A stretch of 64,000 nucleotides of DNA, from NCBI RefSeq assembly GCF_021390645.1, contig NZ_JAJEJT010000002.1:496001-560000 (forward strand), written 5' to 3'. The translations under genes were made by a program, and so were the position numbers. This DNA is from Paraburkholderia flagellata. GTDB taxonomy: Bacteria; Pseudomonadota; Gammaproteobacteria; Burkholderiales; Burkholderiaceae. Under the pieces are notes generated by a model. It was not told where the DNA came from. It ran no database searches and worked only from the letters and a program-made list of their open reading frames with translations. Shown here in pieces: positions 18,248 through 27,076 of the stretch (within the stretch, counting starts at the first letter, position 1; each line of letters starts with the position of its first letter).

Positions 18248-19408
18248 TTATTTAGCCAGCACGAGAGTGTTCACATCGTCTTCCACGTAGTAGAAGCCGT
18301 CGCCCGCCGGGGTCAGCGCGATGCCGAAGAGGTCGCCGTTGCCCGGAGGCGTTTGCGCCTTGTCGGTATCGATCCAGCGCGCGTAGAGCTGCTTTGCCGC
18401 GGCCGGGTCGATCTCGACGACCTGGCCGTTCAAGGCATTCGTCACGAGCAGGTGGCCCTGCGGCGTGGCAATCATGGCGAGCGGGCGGTGCAGCAGGCCG
18501 TCGGCGGTGAGCTGGCGGCCCACGCCCGCGCTCGTGTCGCGCGTGAGCGGGTCTTCGATCACGTTGATGCGGTTGCCGATCGCATCGGACACATAAAGCA
18601 ACTTGTTGTCCGCCGAAAGCGCAAGGCCGGTCGGGCCGACGAGAAACACGCCCTTGTCCGCCTGCGCGCCGAAGCCGCTCGCCACCACGGTTTCGCTCTT
18701 CACGACCGGCGCCTGGCCGCTCGGGATGTCGAGGTCGAGGCGCAGGACCGTGGCCTGCTTGAACACGGGCGGATTGCCGTCCGCGCCACCGACGCCGAAG
18801 CCCGCGTTGCTCACGAACAGCGTGGCGTGGTCGCCGTTGTCGACCACCGCCATATTGCCCCACGGGTCATTGATGTTCGGACTGCTGATGACCTTTGCAA
18901 TCTTGCCGCCGTTGTCGAGCACGATCATGCAACCCGCGCCCTTGGTGCCGGTCGTGCCGTCGTTGCTCGGCGTGCTCCCCACGATGACCCAGCCCGACTT
19001 GAGCATCGTCATCGCGGTCGAAAGGCCCACACCGCCCGGGCACTCCTTGAGATCGCGCGGAATCGTCGCGAACAGCGTCATCTGCTTCGTGTCGGGGTGA
19101 TAGTCGACGATGGTGCTGCCGGTGCCCTGCAGATTGGCCGAGTTGTTGAAGTTGTCCACCAGCACGTCGCCTTCTTTCACCGTGCCGGAAGAAACCGGCG
19201 CGACGAAGATCGCATACGGGTTCTGGTCGCCGTTGTCGGGCACGGTGTTGATGAGCGTGGTGTGGTGCTTGACGGTCTCGAGCAGGCCCTGCGGGTCGGC
19301 GTGGGCCGCGAGCGGCGCACCGGCGAGCGCCGCTGCGGCGGCCAGCGCGAGCGCGGAGCGGGCCGCGTGGACCGTGCATTGCAGGAACGTGCGCGTAGCG
19401 TGTTTCAT
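18248..19408 (-). CDS. Secreted beta-propeller (NHL/SMP-30-like) protein
   Basis: 386-aa exported protein with a signal peptide (hydrophobic ALALAAAAALAGAPLAAHA, cleavage near residue 40). The mature part shows repeated blades typical of NHL or lactonase-like propellers: FVAPVSSGTVKEGDVLVDNF, VGPTGLALSADNKLLYVSDA, PLAMIATPQGHLLVTNALNG, LFGIALTPAGDGFYYVEDD. No catalytic assignment is possible. Start at ATG 19408; longer upstream frames lack a signal sequence. It lies 2 bp from the DyP gene, so the two are translationally coupled and may work on the same periplasmic substrate. Confidence 0.82.
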   Translation of the reverse strand: MKHATRTFLQCTVHAARSALALAAAAALAGAPLAAHADPQGLLETVKHHTTLINTVPDNGDQNPYAIFVAPVSSGTVKEGDVLVDNFNNSANLQGTGSTIVDYHPDTKQMTLFATIPRDLKECPGGVGLSTAMTMLKSGWVIVGSTPSNDGTTGTKGAGCMIVLDNGGKIAKVISSPNINDPWGNMAVVDNGDHATLFVSNAGFGVGGADGNPPVFKQATVLRLDLDIPSGQAPVVKSETVVASGFGAQADKGVFLVGPTGLALSADNKLLYVSDAIGNRINVIEDPLTRDTSAGVGRQLTADGLLHRPLAMIATPQGHLLVTNALNGQVVEIDPAAAKQLYARWIDTDKAQTPPGNGDLFGIALTPAGDGFYYVEDDVNTLVLAK

Positions 19409-19502
19409 ACTGAATCTCCGTGCCTCGCGCGGCCGCAGCGCGTGCGGGTGGGAAAACGCGAGGACTTGGGGTTGAACATAGGGCGGTTGCGCTTCGTTGG
19501 GC

Positions 19503-21017
19503 TTAGAACGTGATGTTCGTCCGCACACCCACCACGAACGTGTTGCGCAACGGCGCAGTCGGGTCCTGCGGATTCTGGCCCGCGCCCGCGTTGAACGTGT
19601 ATTGCGCATCGGCCTGAAGAATCCACCACGGCGTGACCTGATACTGATAGGTCGCTTCGAGCGTCGTTTCCTGCGTGCGCACGCCGTAAGGACCGCCGGT
19701 GAACATCTGCTGGTCGAGGTCGAGGTTGTGCACGTTGTTGCCGACCTTGATGTAGGTGGCGGCGAGGCCCACGCTGTCGTTGTCGCGGCCCTTGAATGGC
19801 GCCTTCATCACAATGCCGACGTTGGCCGCGAGGCTCACGAGATTGCGGTCGCCGGGCGCGCCCATCACGCGTGCGAATACGCCGATGCTGCGCGGCTCGT
19901 CCGGGTCGGGACGCCAGATCATCTGGTCCGCGACCGCATAGAAGCTGTAGTTGCCCTGGTGCTGCGCCGGAATGCCAGTCGAGTTCGGATTAGCGAGCGA
20001 AAGGCCCGTGTTGTCGAAGCGCTGGTCGGCGAACGGGTTGTTGTTGTACCAGAAGCCCAGCTTGTAGGTGCCGGGCAGTCCGTGATTGTCTGCGCTGACA
20101 AGCTCGCCTTCGGACGGCTGGTTGATGGCGTATTGCAGTTCGCCGATCCACAACGTGCCGTTGTGCAGATTGAAGTTCGTACCACTAAGGTTGCTCGGAT
20201 CGTTACCGAGCGGGTCGCCTGCGAACACACCCGCGAGCGCGGTCAACGAAGGTGCGATCTGTCCGCGCACGCGCACGCCGAGACCCGCGAGCGGATAGGC
20301 GGGGCCGCCCGAGGGCATATCGTACGAAGGCAGTGCGGGCCAGCCGAACATCGTGTTGATGAACAGCGTGCCGTACTGGCTCACGATGAATTCCTGGTCG
20401 AGACTCTGCTGACCGATCTTCACATCGAGGCGCTTGTCGAAGAACGATTGCTGGTACCACAGCTCCCACAGGCGCGTGGTCGGCGTCGCTTCGATGCCGC
20501 TTGCCGTGTTCAGCGTGCCGAGGTTCGACGTGCTCAGGTTGGTGCCGTGGATCTGCAGGGCGCTCACGTTGAAGAGGCCGCCCGGAATGCCGAGCGCCTT
20601 GCTCGTGTCGACCTGGACCGTCGCCGTCGTGAGGCCGTCGTACGCGCCGCCCGTCCTGAGACCACCGCGCAGATTCGCAAGGTACTCGCTCGTTTCCGTG
20701 AGCTGGAATGTCACACCGTATTTGCCGAGCCACGGCCGCAGTCCGCCCATGTCACCGAGCAGGTTCTGGCGCGTCCAGATGCCGGTCCAGAAGTTCGACG
20801 GCTGCGCCTGAATGGCGAGATCGGCTTCCGGTGCTTCAGGGGCGGCGTCGGGGTTCGCGCTGCTCTGCGCGCGCGCTGCGCTGCATGCGAGTGTCGCGCT
20901 TGCGGCAAGCACGGCAATTGCACGCAACGCCGGTGCACGCCGACGTCCCGGGCGGCCTGGCGCCGCGCAGCGCGAGCCGGCCAGCGCGGGCACGCGGGCG
21001 GTTCGGGTGGATTCCAT
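19503..21017 (-). CDS. OprB-family outer-membrane porin
   Basis: 504-aa carbohydrate-selective porin family protein. The N-terminus is long and basic, ending in a hydrophobic core and an ARAQ-type cleavage site at about residue 51. The mature start (FWTGIWTRQNLLGDMGGLRP) and the WELWYQQSFFDKRLDVKIGQ, GYKLGFWYNNN-like and C-terminal NTFVVGVRTNITF strands fit OprB, including the terminal phenylalanine expected for outer-membrane insertion. It is the first gene of the iron operon. OprB porins are usually linked to sugar uptake, so its position ahead of DyP and FbpABC is notable. Confidence 0.88.
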   Translation of the reverse strand: MESTRTARVPALAGSRCAAPGRPGRRRAPALRAIAVLAASATLACSAARAQSSANPDAAPEAPEADLAIQAQPSNFWTGIWTRQNLLGDMGGLRPWLGKYGVTFQLTETSEYLANLRGGLRTGGAYDGLTTATVQVDTSKALGIPGGLFNVSALQIHGTNLSTSNLGTLNTASGIEATPTTRLWELWYQQSFFDKRLDVKIGQQSLDQEFIVSQYGTLFINTMFGWPALPSYDMPSGGPAYPLAGLGVRVRGQIAPSLTALAGVFAGDPLGNDPSNLSGTNFNLHNGTLWIGELQYAINQPSEGELVSADNHGLPGTYKLGFWYNNNPFADQRFDNTGLSLANPNSTGIPAQHQGNYSFYAVADQMIWRPDPDEPRSIGVFARVMGAPGDRNLVSLAANVGIVMKAPFKGRDNDSVGLAATYIKVGNNVHNLDLDQQMFTGGPYGVRTQETTLEATYQYQVTPWWILQADAQYTFNAGAGQNPQDPTAPLRNTFVVGVRTNITF

Positions 21018-21144
21018 CGTATTCCTTACTTATTGAAATGATTGCTTGATTGATCGCGTTGGCGTTTGTTATTCGCAAGCCGCTGAATACCCGACATCTC
21101 CAGACGGCGCCATCGTACTAACAGCGAATGCGAGCGTCAACAAA

Positions 21145-21163
21145 AACGAGAATGATTCGCAAC
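21145..21163. promoter_or_regulatory. Putative Fur box
   Basis: AACGAGAATGATTCGCAAC contains GAGAAT-G-ATTCGC, an imperfect 6-1-6 inverted repeat of the NATNAT/GAATGATTC kind seen in proteobacterial Fur sites (complement reads GCGAATCATTCTC). It is about 130 bp upstream of the porin that opens the porin-propeller-DyP-fbpABC operon, fitting iron repression of that operon. It also precedes the divergent nat gene by 175 bp. Confidence 0.6.
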
Positions 21164-21337
21164 TGTTTTACGCTTGTTTTACGTGGCGTCATCGGATTAC
21201 TTACGAATACCTGTCTTTTTCGTCTTTGCGCATTACAGAAAGTCAGCTTTCGACGAATTAGTCAGGCGAATGAAGTCGCTTATCATCACGGGCATGAACG
21301 CACGTTCACCGCTCAAGCTTCAAACCAAACTCGCTCC

Positions 21338-22198
21338 ATGACCGACATGTCCCCTGGCTACGAACTCGATCTCGACCCGTACTTCGCGCGCATCGGCTAC
21401 AGCGGTCGGCGAGCAGCGACGCTCGCTGTGCTGCGCGAACTGCATCGTCTTCATCCGCTTGCCATACCGTTCGAGAATCTCGATCCGCTCGCCGGGCGGC
21501 GCGTGTCGGTCAAGTTGCCGGACATCGTCGAGAAACTCGTGGCGCAGCATCGCGGCGGCTACTGCTTCGAGCACAACACCTTGTTCGCGCATGTGCTCAT
21601 GCAACTGGGCTTTTCCGTGACACCGCTTTCCGCGCGCGTGCTGTTCGGCCAGCCGCCAGGTGCGCGCACGCCGCGCACGCATATGCTGCTGCGCGTGGAG
21701 GCCGAGGGCGATTCGTGGATCGCGGACGTGGGTTTCGGCGGCGCGACGCTGTGCGCACCGCTGCTGCTTTCGAGTGAGGCGGAACAACAAACGCCGCACG
21801 AACCGGCGCGGCTCGTGACGCTTTCAGCGAATGAGCGCAAGCTCGAACTCAACGACTGCGAGAAGTGGTTCGACGTCTATCGCTTCGAGTTGACGCCTGC
21901 GGAGTGGGTCGATTACGAAGTGGCGAACTGGTACACGTCGGCGTCGCCGGATTCGTTCTTCACGTTCAGCCTGATCGCATGCATGGCGCGCGAAGGCGGC
22001 CGCGCGATTCTGTTCAACGATCGATTTACCGAGCGCGACGCGCAAGGGCAGGTGAGCGAGGAGCGTACGATCGCTAATGGAGAGGAACTCGCGCTGTGTC
22101 TGCGCGAACGCTTCGGCATCGATCTCGCGCGCGGCGAAGCGACGCAACGTATCGACGCAGATGCGCTCTATGCGCGCATGACTTCGCGCAGCGCATAG
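21338..22198 (+). CDS. nat: Arylamine N-acetyltransferase
   Basis: 286-aa cytosolic enzyme transferring acetyl from acetyl-CoA to arylamines and hydrazines. The Cys-His-Asp triad is intact: Cys76 in RGGYCFEHN, His115 in RTHMLLRV and Asp130 in WIADVGFGG. The N-terminal PFENLDPLAG motif is also conserved. Start at ATG 21338 (MTDMSPGYELDL) matches the family N-terminus; a longer frame opens upstream but reads through the Fur-box region. No neighbouring xenobiotic genes suggest a dedicated pathway. Confidence 0.94.
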   Translation: MTDMSPGYELDLDPYFARIGYSGRRAATLAVLRELHRLHPLAIPFENLDPLAGRRVSVKLPDIVEKLVAQHRGGYCFEHNTLFAHVLMQLGFSVTPLSARVLFGQPPGARTPRTHMLLRVEAEGDSWIADVGFGGATLCAPLLLSSEAEQQTPHEPARLVTLSANERKLELNDCEKWFDVYRFELTPAEWVDYEVANWYTSASPDSFFTFSLIACMAREGGRAILFNDRFTERDAQGQVSEERTIANGEELALCLRERFGIDLARGEATQRIDADALYARMTSRSA

Positions 22199-22246
22199 CA
22201 GCAAGCGCGCGAAACGGCACTTTCGCCCGCGCGCAAGGAGGACATC

Positions 22247-22951
22247 ATGACTGAGCTGAAAATGACGAAAGCGCTAATGGCGAAGCTGTTCGTGCAAGTC
22301 GTGGTCTGGTTCGGATTGATGGGCGTGCTGCTGTTCGTTTCGGCGGGCACGCTGGCCTGGACGGCGGCGTGGCTCTGGCTCATCGAGTGGGCACTATGCG
22401 GCGTGTGGATCGGCCGGTGGCTCGGGCGCGAGGATCCGGGCCTCCTTGTCGAGCGGCTCGCGCCTTTCGCGCAACGCACGCAACAGCCGTGGGACCGCGT
22501 GTTCATGCTGTGCGTGTCGGTGGGATTTTGCGCGTGGCTGTGCCTGATGGGCATCGACGCCGTGCGCATGGGCTGGTCGCGTGTGCCGTTGTGGCTCAGC
22601 GTGCTCGGCGCCGTTTTCATCTTTGTCGATATCTACGCGACGCGCGCGGTCTTCGCGGCGAACCGCTTTGCGGCGCCCGTCGTGAAGATTCAGAGCGAAC
22701 GCGGGCATACGGTCAGTGACACTGGCCCGTATGCTTACGTGCGTCACCCGATGTATGGTTTCGCGCTGCTCTTTCTCGCCGGCACGCCGCTCATGCTCGG
22801 TTCGTGGTGGGGGCTGGCGTGCGTGCCCTTCATGATCGTTGGGATCGGCTATCGTGCGGTACGTGAAGAGCAAACGCTCGCGGAGCATTTGCCCGGCTAC
22901 CGCGAGTATCTGGCGCGCGTGCGTTATCGCTTCGTGCCGGGCATATGGTAA
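22247..22951 (+). CDS. Isoprenylcysteine/phospholipid methyltransferase-like membrane protein
   Basis: 234-aa protein with about five hydrophobic helices and a C-terminal ICMT/PEMT-like signature: GPYAYVRHPMYGFALLFLAG, then YRAVREEQTLAEHLPGYREY, where the RHP and E-E elements bind S-adenosylmethionine. Bacterial members methylate unknown small or lipid substrates at the membrane. It starts 48 bp after nat with a good ribosome site (AAGGAGG), so the two may be co-transcribed. The family is clear and the substrate unknown. Confidence 0.86.
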   Translation: MTELKMTKALMAKLFVQVVVWFGLMGVLLFVSAGTLAWTAAWLWLIEWALCGVWIGRWLGREDPGLLVERLAPFAQRTQQPWDRVFMLCVSVGFCAWLCLMGIDAVRMGWSRVPLWLSVLGAVFIFVDIYATRAVFAANRFAAPVVKIQSERGHTVSDTGPYAYVRHPMYGFALLFLAGTPLMLGSWWGLACVPFMIVGIGYRAVREEQTLAEHLPGYREYLARVRYRFVPGIW

Positions 22952-22968
22952 TGCCAGGTAGTGCGAGA

Positions 22969-23748
22969 CTAGCGCGTGGCGGGCGACGTCAGCGCTTGCG
23001 CGTAGCGGCGATATAGCCAGGCGAGCGCCGTGGTGGTGAGCAGCGCGAACACGATATTGCCGATGCTTTGGCCAATGGCGAGCGCGGTGAGCCAACCCGG
23101 CTGCCGCACGATTTCAGGCGAGACGCCCGCGAGGCCCATGCCGATGAGCACGAAGAGGCCGCACACGGCAATGGGCAGCGCGGCGACGAAAGTGACGCCA
23201 AAGAGGCTCCAGAAATGCCCGCGGCTGTCGCGCCATGCGGCGCCGAAGGCGATCGGACTGCCGATTGCAAGCGCCGGAAAGAGCAGTGACAGGCGCACTG
23301 CCACGAACATCCAGATCGCAAGGACCACGAGAAAGAGGAACGCCGCGCCGCCCTGGTACTGAGGCCGCAGCACGACCCACAGCACGAGCGCGAACGCGCC
23401 GAGCGCGATGGCCAGAATAAGGCCGACCGCGAAAATACGCAGGAACGGCCTGGCCCCGGCCGGCATGAGCGGCGCGCTGCGCTCGCCTAGCAGCACGAAG
23501 CGCGAAATCTTGAGCGTGAACCAGAGGTAGAGAAGTGAATTCAGGAGCGAGGCGAGATTGCCGAGCACAATGAGTCCGGCCGAGGGCGCCGCGCCTTCGG
23601 CCGGCATGGGGCGCCCGGCGAGCCCGAACCACCCGAGCGCCGCGTAGATCGCGAAAGTCCCCACGACGAGAAACGGCATTTGCACGGCGGCCTGCCAGGC
23701 GCTCGCCCAGGCGCGCTTGACGCATTCCATGAAGGTCATCTGTTGCAT
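22969..23748 (-). CDS. Polytopic membrane protein of unknown function
   Basis: 259-aa protein with about six strongly hydrophobic helices (for example FLRIFAVGLILAIALGAFAL, AAFLFLVVLAIWMFVAVRLS, IGNIVFALLTTTALAWLY) and a short basic C-terminus. I do not recognise a catalytic or transport motif. It resembles uncharacterised multi-pass proteins common in Burkholderiaceae. It converges on the methyltransferase gene (17-bp gap) and sits downstream of the cio operon on the same strand, separated by about 87 bp. Confidence 0.75.
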   Translation of the reverse strand: MQQMTFMECVKRAWASAWQAAVQMPFLVVGTFAIYAALGWFGLAGRPMPAEGAAPSAGLIVLGNLASLLNSLLYLWFTLKISRFVLLGERSAPLMPAGARPFLRIFAVGLILAIALGAFALVLWVVLRPQYQGGAAFLFLVVLAIWMFVAVRLSLLFPALAIGSPIAFGAAWRDSRGHFWSLFGVTFVAALPIAVCGLFVLIGMGLAGVSPEIVRQPGWLTALAIGQSIGNIVFALLTTTALAWLYRRYAQALTSPATR

Positions 23749-23834
23749 GAACGTTTCAGACGGTTGACAGAGAGCCTACAGTCTAACGCGGCGCCGTGAA
23801 ACCGAGCGCGCTTGTGCAAATCCGCATCTGCCAA

Positions 23835-23990
23835 TTACTTCACGGCGAACAGCGTCAGGTTCATGAAAACCTTGAACGCGAAGCCGAGCGACACGGCCGC
23901 ACCCACGCCCGCACACCAGAGGAGTACGAACCAGAGCCAGCCGGGCAGCGCGCGGCGCGCAGCGTTAGTGGTAGTGATGGGTGTCGCCAT
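23835..23990 (-). CDS. DUF2474-type small subunit of the cyanide-insensitive oxidase
   Basis: 51-aa single-helix protein: a short hydrophilic head (MATPITTTNAARRALP), then a helix WLWFVLLWCAGVGAAVSLGF, ending in a short Phe/Lys-rich tail. DUF2474 proteins of this size follow cioAB genes and are thought to be small subunits comparable to CydX. Its ATG at 23990 lies inside the end of cioB (26-bp overlap), so translation is coupled. No other reading of this stretch is plausible. Confidence 0.85.
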   Translation of the reverse strand: MATPITTTNAARRALPGWLWFVLLWCAGVGAAVSLGFAFKVFMNLTLFAVK

Positions 23991-24969
23991 GACGCACCTT
24001 GCCTCTAAAGACCCAGTAACCGAGCATCGTGTAGGCGAGAATGATCGGCAGAATGAACGCTGCGCCCGCGAGCGTGAACATCTGGCTCTCGCGCGGCGCG
24101 GCCGCTTCCCAGAGCGTGAGGCCCTGCGGAATCGCGTAGGGCCACAGGCTCACGAGCAGGCCTGCGTAGCCGAGCAGCACGAGTCCGATGGCCGCGATGA
24201 AGGGCGTCTTGTGATGGCGCGCATGCACTGCCCAGCGCATCCACGCGGCGCAGGCGAGCACGAGCAGCGGCACCGGCGCGAGACGCCAGAAGAGGCCCGA
24301 ACGGAACCAGCGCTCGGCAATCGCCGGATCCTGCAGCGGCGTCCACAGGCTCACGAGCGCGATGAAGCCGAGCAGCATGACCGTGAGCGGCCAGACGAGC
24401 TTGCGCAGGCGTCGCTGCAGGTCGCCCTCGGTCTTCGCGACGAGCCAGCAACAGCCGAGCAACGCGTAGGTCGCGACGAGCCCGAAGCCCGAGAGCAGGC
24501 TGAATGGCGTGAGCCAGCCGAAGGCGTCGCCGGCGAACTGTCCGCCGTCCATAGGAATGCCTTGCAGGAAAGCGCCGAGTGCGACGCCCTGGAAGAACGC
24601 GGCACCCGTCGAGCCGCCGATGAACGCGAGATCCCACAGATGCTTCGTGCGATTGGCCTTGGCGCGAATCTCGAACGACACGCCGCGGAAGATCAGGCAC
24701 GCGAGCATGAACACGAGCGGCAGATAGAGCGCGGAAAGCACAGTCGAGTACACGATGGGGAACACGGCGAAAAGCCCCGCGCCGCCGAGCACGAGCCAGG
24801 TCTCGTTGCCGTCCCACACGGGGGCGACGGTGTTCATCATGAGATCGCGCTCTTCCTCGTCGGGAAAGAGCGGAAACACGATGCCGATGCCGAGATCGAA
24901 TCCGTCCAGCACCACGTAGAGAAGAACGCCGAGCGCGATGATCGCTGCCCAGATGACGGTGACATCCAT
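23965..24969 (-). CDS. cioB: Cytochrome bd-type ubiquinol oxidase subunit II (CioB)
   Basis: 334-aa subunit II, with about eight to nine helices, of the haem-copper-independent terminal oxidase that reduces O2 with ubiquinol. Family features are the N-terminal VIWAAIIALGVLLYVVLDGF and GIGIVFPLFPDEEERDLMMN, then APVWDGNETWLVLGGAGLFA, all characteristic of CydB/CioB. Translated 36 bp after cioA. The partner cioA has a short periplasmic Q-loop, so this is the cyanide-insensitive type rather than classical E. coli CydAB. Confidence 0.94.
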   Translation of the reverse strand: MDVTVIWAAIIALGVLLYVVLDGFDLGIGIVFPLFPDEEERDLMMNTVAPVWDGNETWLVLGGAGLFAVFPIVYSTVLSALYLPLVFMLACLIFRGVSFEIRAKANRTKHLWDLAFIGGSTGAAFFQGVALGAFLQGIPMDGGQFAGDAFGWLTPFSLLSGFGLVATYALLGCCWLVAKTEGDLQRRLRKLVWPLTVMLLGFIALVSLWTPLQDPAIAERWFRSGLFWRLAPVPLLVLACAAWMRWAVHARHHKTPFIAAIGLVLLGYAGLLVSLWPYAIPQGLTLWEAAAPRESQMFTLAGAAFILPIILAYTMLGYWVFRGKVRHGDTHHYH

Positions 24970-25005
24970 TTGCTTGCTAGCCTCGTAACGATGAATGTGG
25001 AAGTC

Positions 25006-26445
25006 TCAGGCGTCGATCAGCTGATCGGCGGCGGACATGGGGCGGCGTGCGGTCTGACTCACGGTGAGCGCAGGGTGAGCCATGCGCGGTTCACGCGGCT
25101 CGCGGGGCGAATGTGGCCGGGAGTCGGGCAGCGCAGGACCTTTGCGCAGCAGCTTGAGCAGGTAGTAAATGCCCGTGCCGAACACGAGGAAGTACACGGC
25201 CACGAACGCCATCAGCGAAACGCCGACCTGTTGCGCCGTGAGGGGCGACACGGCTTGCGCCGTGCGCATCACGCCGTAGACCACCCAGGGCTGGCGGCCG
25301 GCTTCGGTCGTGACCCAGCCCGCGAGCAGCGTGATGAAGCCCGTCGGTCCCATGGCGAGCACGAAGCGCTGGAAACCGCGCGATTCGTAGAGCGTGCCGC
25401 GGCGGCGCAGCACCCAGCCCATCACGCCGAGCAGAATCATCAGGAGGCCTAATCCGACCATGACGCGAAAGCTCCAGAACAGCAGCGGCGAATTGGGCCG
25501 CTCGTCAGCGGGAAAGGACTTGAGCCCCTTGATCTCGCCGTCCCAGCTATGCGTGAGGATCAGGCTTCCCAGGTGCGGGATGGAAACAGCGTAGCGTGTG
25601 GTCTCGGCCTGCATGTCGGGGATGCCGAACAGATTGAGCGCGGTGCCACCTTGTTCGGTGTCCCAAATGCCTTCGATCGCGGCGATCTTGGCGGGCTGAT
25701 ATTCGCGCGTGTTCAGGCCGTGCGCGTCGCCCACAAAGGCTTGCACGGGCGCGAGCACGAGCAGGAGGCCGAGCGCCATCGAAAACATCTTCTTGATGGC
25801 GGGGTCGCGCCGCCCCTTGAGCAAATGCCAGGCGCCGCTCGCGGCCACCACGAGCGCAGCCACGATGAACGCGGCGATCGCCATGTGCGCGAGCCGGTAC
25901 GGGAACGATGGGTTGAAAATAATCTTGAACCAGTCGACCGGCACGACGTGGCCGTCGACGATCTTGAAGCCTTGCGGCGTCTGCATCCAGCTATTCGAGG
26001 CGAGGATCCAGAACGTCGAGATGAGCGTGCCGATGGCGACCATCAGCGTCGCGCCGAAGTGGGCGCGCGGGCTCACGCGGTTCCAGCCGAACAGCATGAT
26101 GCCGAGAAAGCCCGCTTCGAGAAAGAACGCGGTCATGACTTCGTACATGAGCAGCGGCCCGGTGATGGGGCCCGCGAACGACGAAAAGCCCGACCAGTTG
26201 GTGCCGAACTCATAGCTCATGACGACGCCGGACACGACGCCCATGCCGAAGGCCACGGCGAAGACTTTCGACCAGAAGAGGCAGAGGTCCTTGTAGAACG
26301 GCTGACGTGTTTTGAGCCAGCAGGCTTCGAGCACGGCGATGAAACTGGCCAGGCCGATGGAGAGCGCCGGAAAGACGATGTGAAACGAGACGGTGAAGGC
26401 GAACTGCAGTCGGGCCAGGTCGAAGGCGGATAGTGACGTGTGCAT
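25006..26445 (-). CDS. cioA: Cytochrome bd-type ubiquinol oxidase subunit I (CioA)
   Basis: 479-aa haem-bearing subunit I. His22 in the segment FTVSFHIVFPALSIG is the expected haem b595 ligand, and GMGVVSGVVMSYEFGTNW, ETTRYAVSIPHLGSLILTHS and LAGWVTTEAGRQPWVVYG are family hallmarks. The region between helices VI and VII is short, as in cyanide-insensitive oxidases. I start at ATG 26445 (MHTSLSAFDLARLQF); the long upstream extension is not homologous. A perfect TTGAT-N4-ATCAA site lies about 180 bp upstream, suggesting oxygen-responsive control of cioAB and the small DUF2474 gene. Confidence 0.94.
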   Translation of the reverse strand: MHTSLSAFDLARLQFAFTVSFHIVFPALSIGLASFIAVLEACWLKTRQPFYKDLCLFWSKVFAVAFGMGVVSGVVMSYEFGTNWSGFSSFAGPITGPLLMYEVMTAFFLEAGFLGIMLFGWNRVSPRAHFGATLMVAIGTLISTFWILASNSWMQTPQGFKIVDGHVVPVDWFKIIFNPSFPYRLAHMAIAAFIVAALVVAASGAWHLLKGRRDPAIKKMFSMALGLLLVLAPVQAFVGDAHGLNTREYQPAKIAAIEGIWDTEQGGTALNLFGIPDMQAETTRYAVSIPHLGSLILTHSWDGEIKGLKSFPADERPNSPLLFWSFRVMVGLGLLMILLGVMGWVLRRRGTLYESRGFQRFVLAMGPTGFITLLAGWVTTEAGRQPWVVYGVMRTAQAVSPLTAQQVGVSLMAFVAVYFLVFGTGIYYLLKLLRKGPALPDSRPHSPREPREPRMAHPALTVSQTARRPMSAADQLIDA

Positions 26446-26843
26446 GTGCGTGCCTGTTGCTTGCGTACCGGGGGAAAACTGCGCACTGCACCACAGTGGG
26501 GGCGCTGCGGTTGCGTGCGATGGACGTAAGCGTAGGGGAACGGCGGTGGTTTTGCTGCGCTGCGACGTGCGCCAGCGTGTCGCAGTCGTCAATCTCAACG
26601 AGACGAGAACATGCGCTAACGCATTGATAAAAATCAATTTAGATTAAACGCTCGTTGCGCAGGCGGGATGTGCGAGGGGTATGGCGCTGCGTCAATACAC
26701 CGCGCAGCCGCACGGGGTGCGGCAATGCGCCTCGGGGTGCGGCGTAAGAAATCGTGCGGGGATGATTCAGGCGCGCCTGGCGGCGCGAGCGGTGCGTGCG
26801 ACGCCAGGCGGAAATGATAAGGATTGCGATGGAAATGAGGGCG
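26446..26843. other. Cio upstream region with hairpin
   Basis: No gene that I can support. It carries the cioA promoter region and the FNR/ANR-type site. A 9-bp inverted repeat CGCCTGGCG...CGCCAGGCG (26774-26782 and 26802-26810, 19-bp loop) lies just downstream of the leftward tautomerase gene and may end that transcript, though no T-run follows. Confidence 0.4.
26624..26637. promoter_or_regulatory. FNR/ANR-type binding site
   Basis: TTGATAAAAATCAA is an exact match to the FNR/ANR/CRP-superfamily consensus TTGAT-N4-ATCAA. It is about 180 bp upstream of the cioA start on the leftward promoter side. In Pseudomonas ANR represses cio genes at low oxygen; whether it activates or represses here depends on the unmapped transcription start. 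Confidence 0.75.
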
Positions 26844-27032
26844 TCAGCGCGGATCGCTCCACAGCTTGCCGGCCGTCGCCCAGTTTTCCGGCTTGACGTC
26901 GTGAAAGATGATGTCGACGGATTGTGGCTCGACACCGAGCACCTTGCAGGTGGTTTCGGTCAGTGCCGCGGCGAGCTGGCGCTTTTGTTCGACGCTGCGG
27001 CCTTCGAACATTTCGATGTGGAATGTCGGCAT
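26844..27032 (-). CDS. 4-oxalocrotonate tautomerase family protein
   Basis: 62-aa tautomerase. After removal of Met, Pro2 (MPTFHIEMFEGRS) is the general base. The length and the C-terminal block IIFHDVKPENWATAGKLW fit the 4-OT family (hexameric small tautomerases), which interconvert enol and keto acids. An AAGGAG ribosome site precedes ATG 27032. It follows the class II aldolase gene by 44 bp on the same strand, so both may serve one keto-acid pathway. The substrate is not known. Confidence 0.88.
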   Translation of the reverse strand: MPTFHIEMFEGRSVEQKRQLAAALTETTCKVLGVEPQSVDIIFHDVKPENWATAGKLWSDPR

Positions 27033-27076
27033 GCGGGTCTCCTTGAAAAGTCGGTGATGCAATGGAATTGGCGTGA

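Noticed and set aside
26774..26810. Hairpin after the tautomerase gene as a rho-independent terminator
   Set aside because: The 9-bp stem is real but the loop is 19 bases and no T-run follows on either strand.
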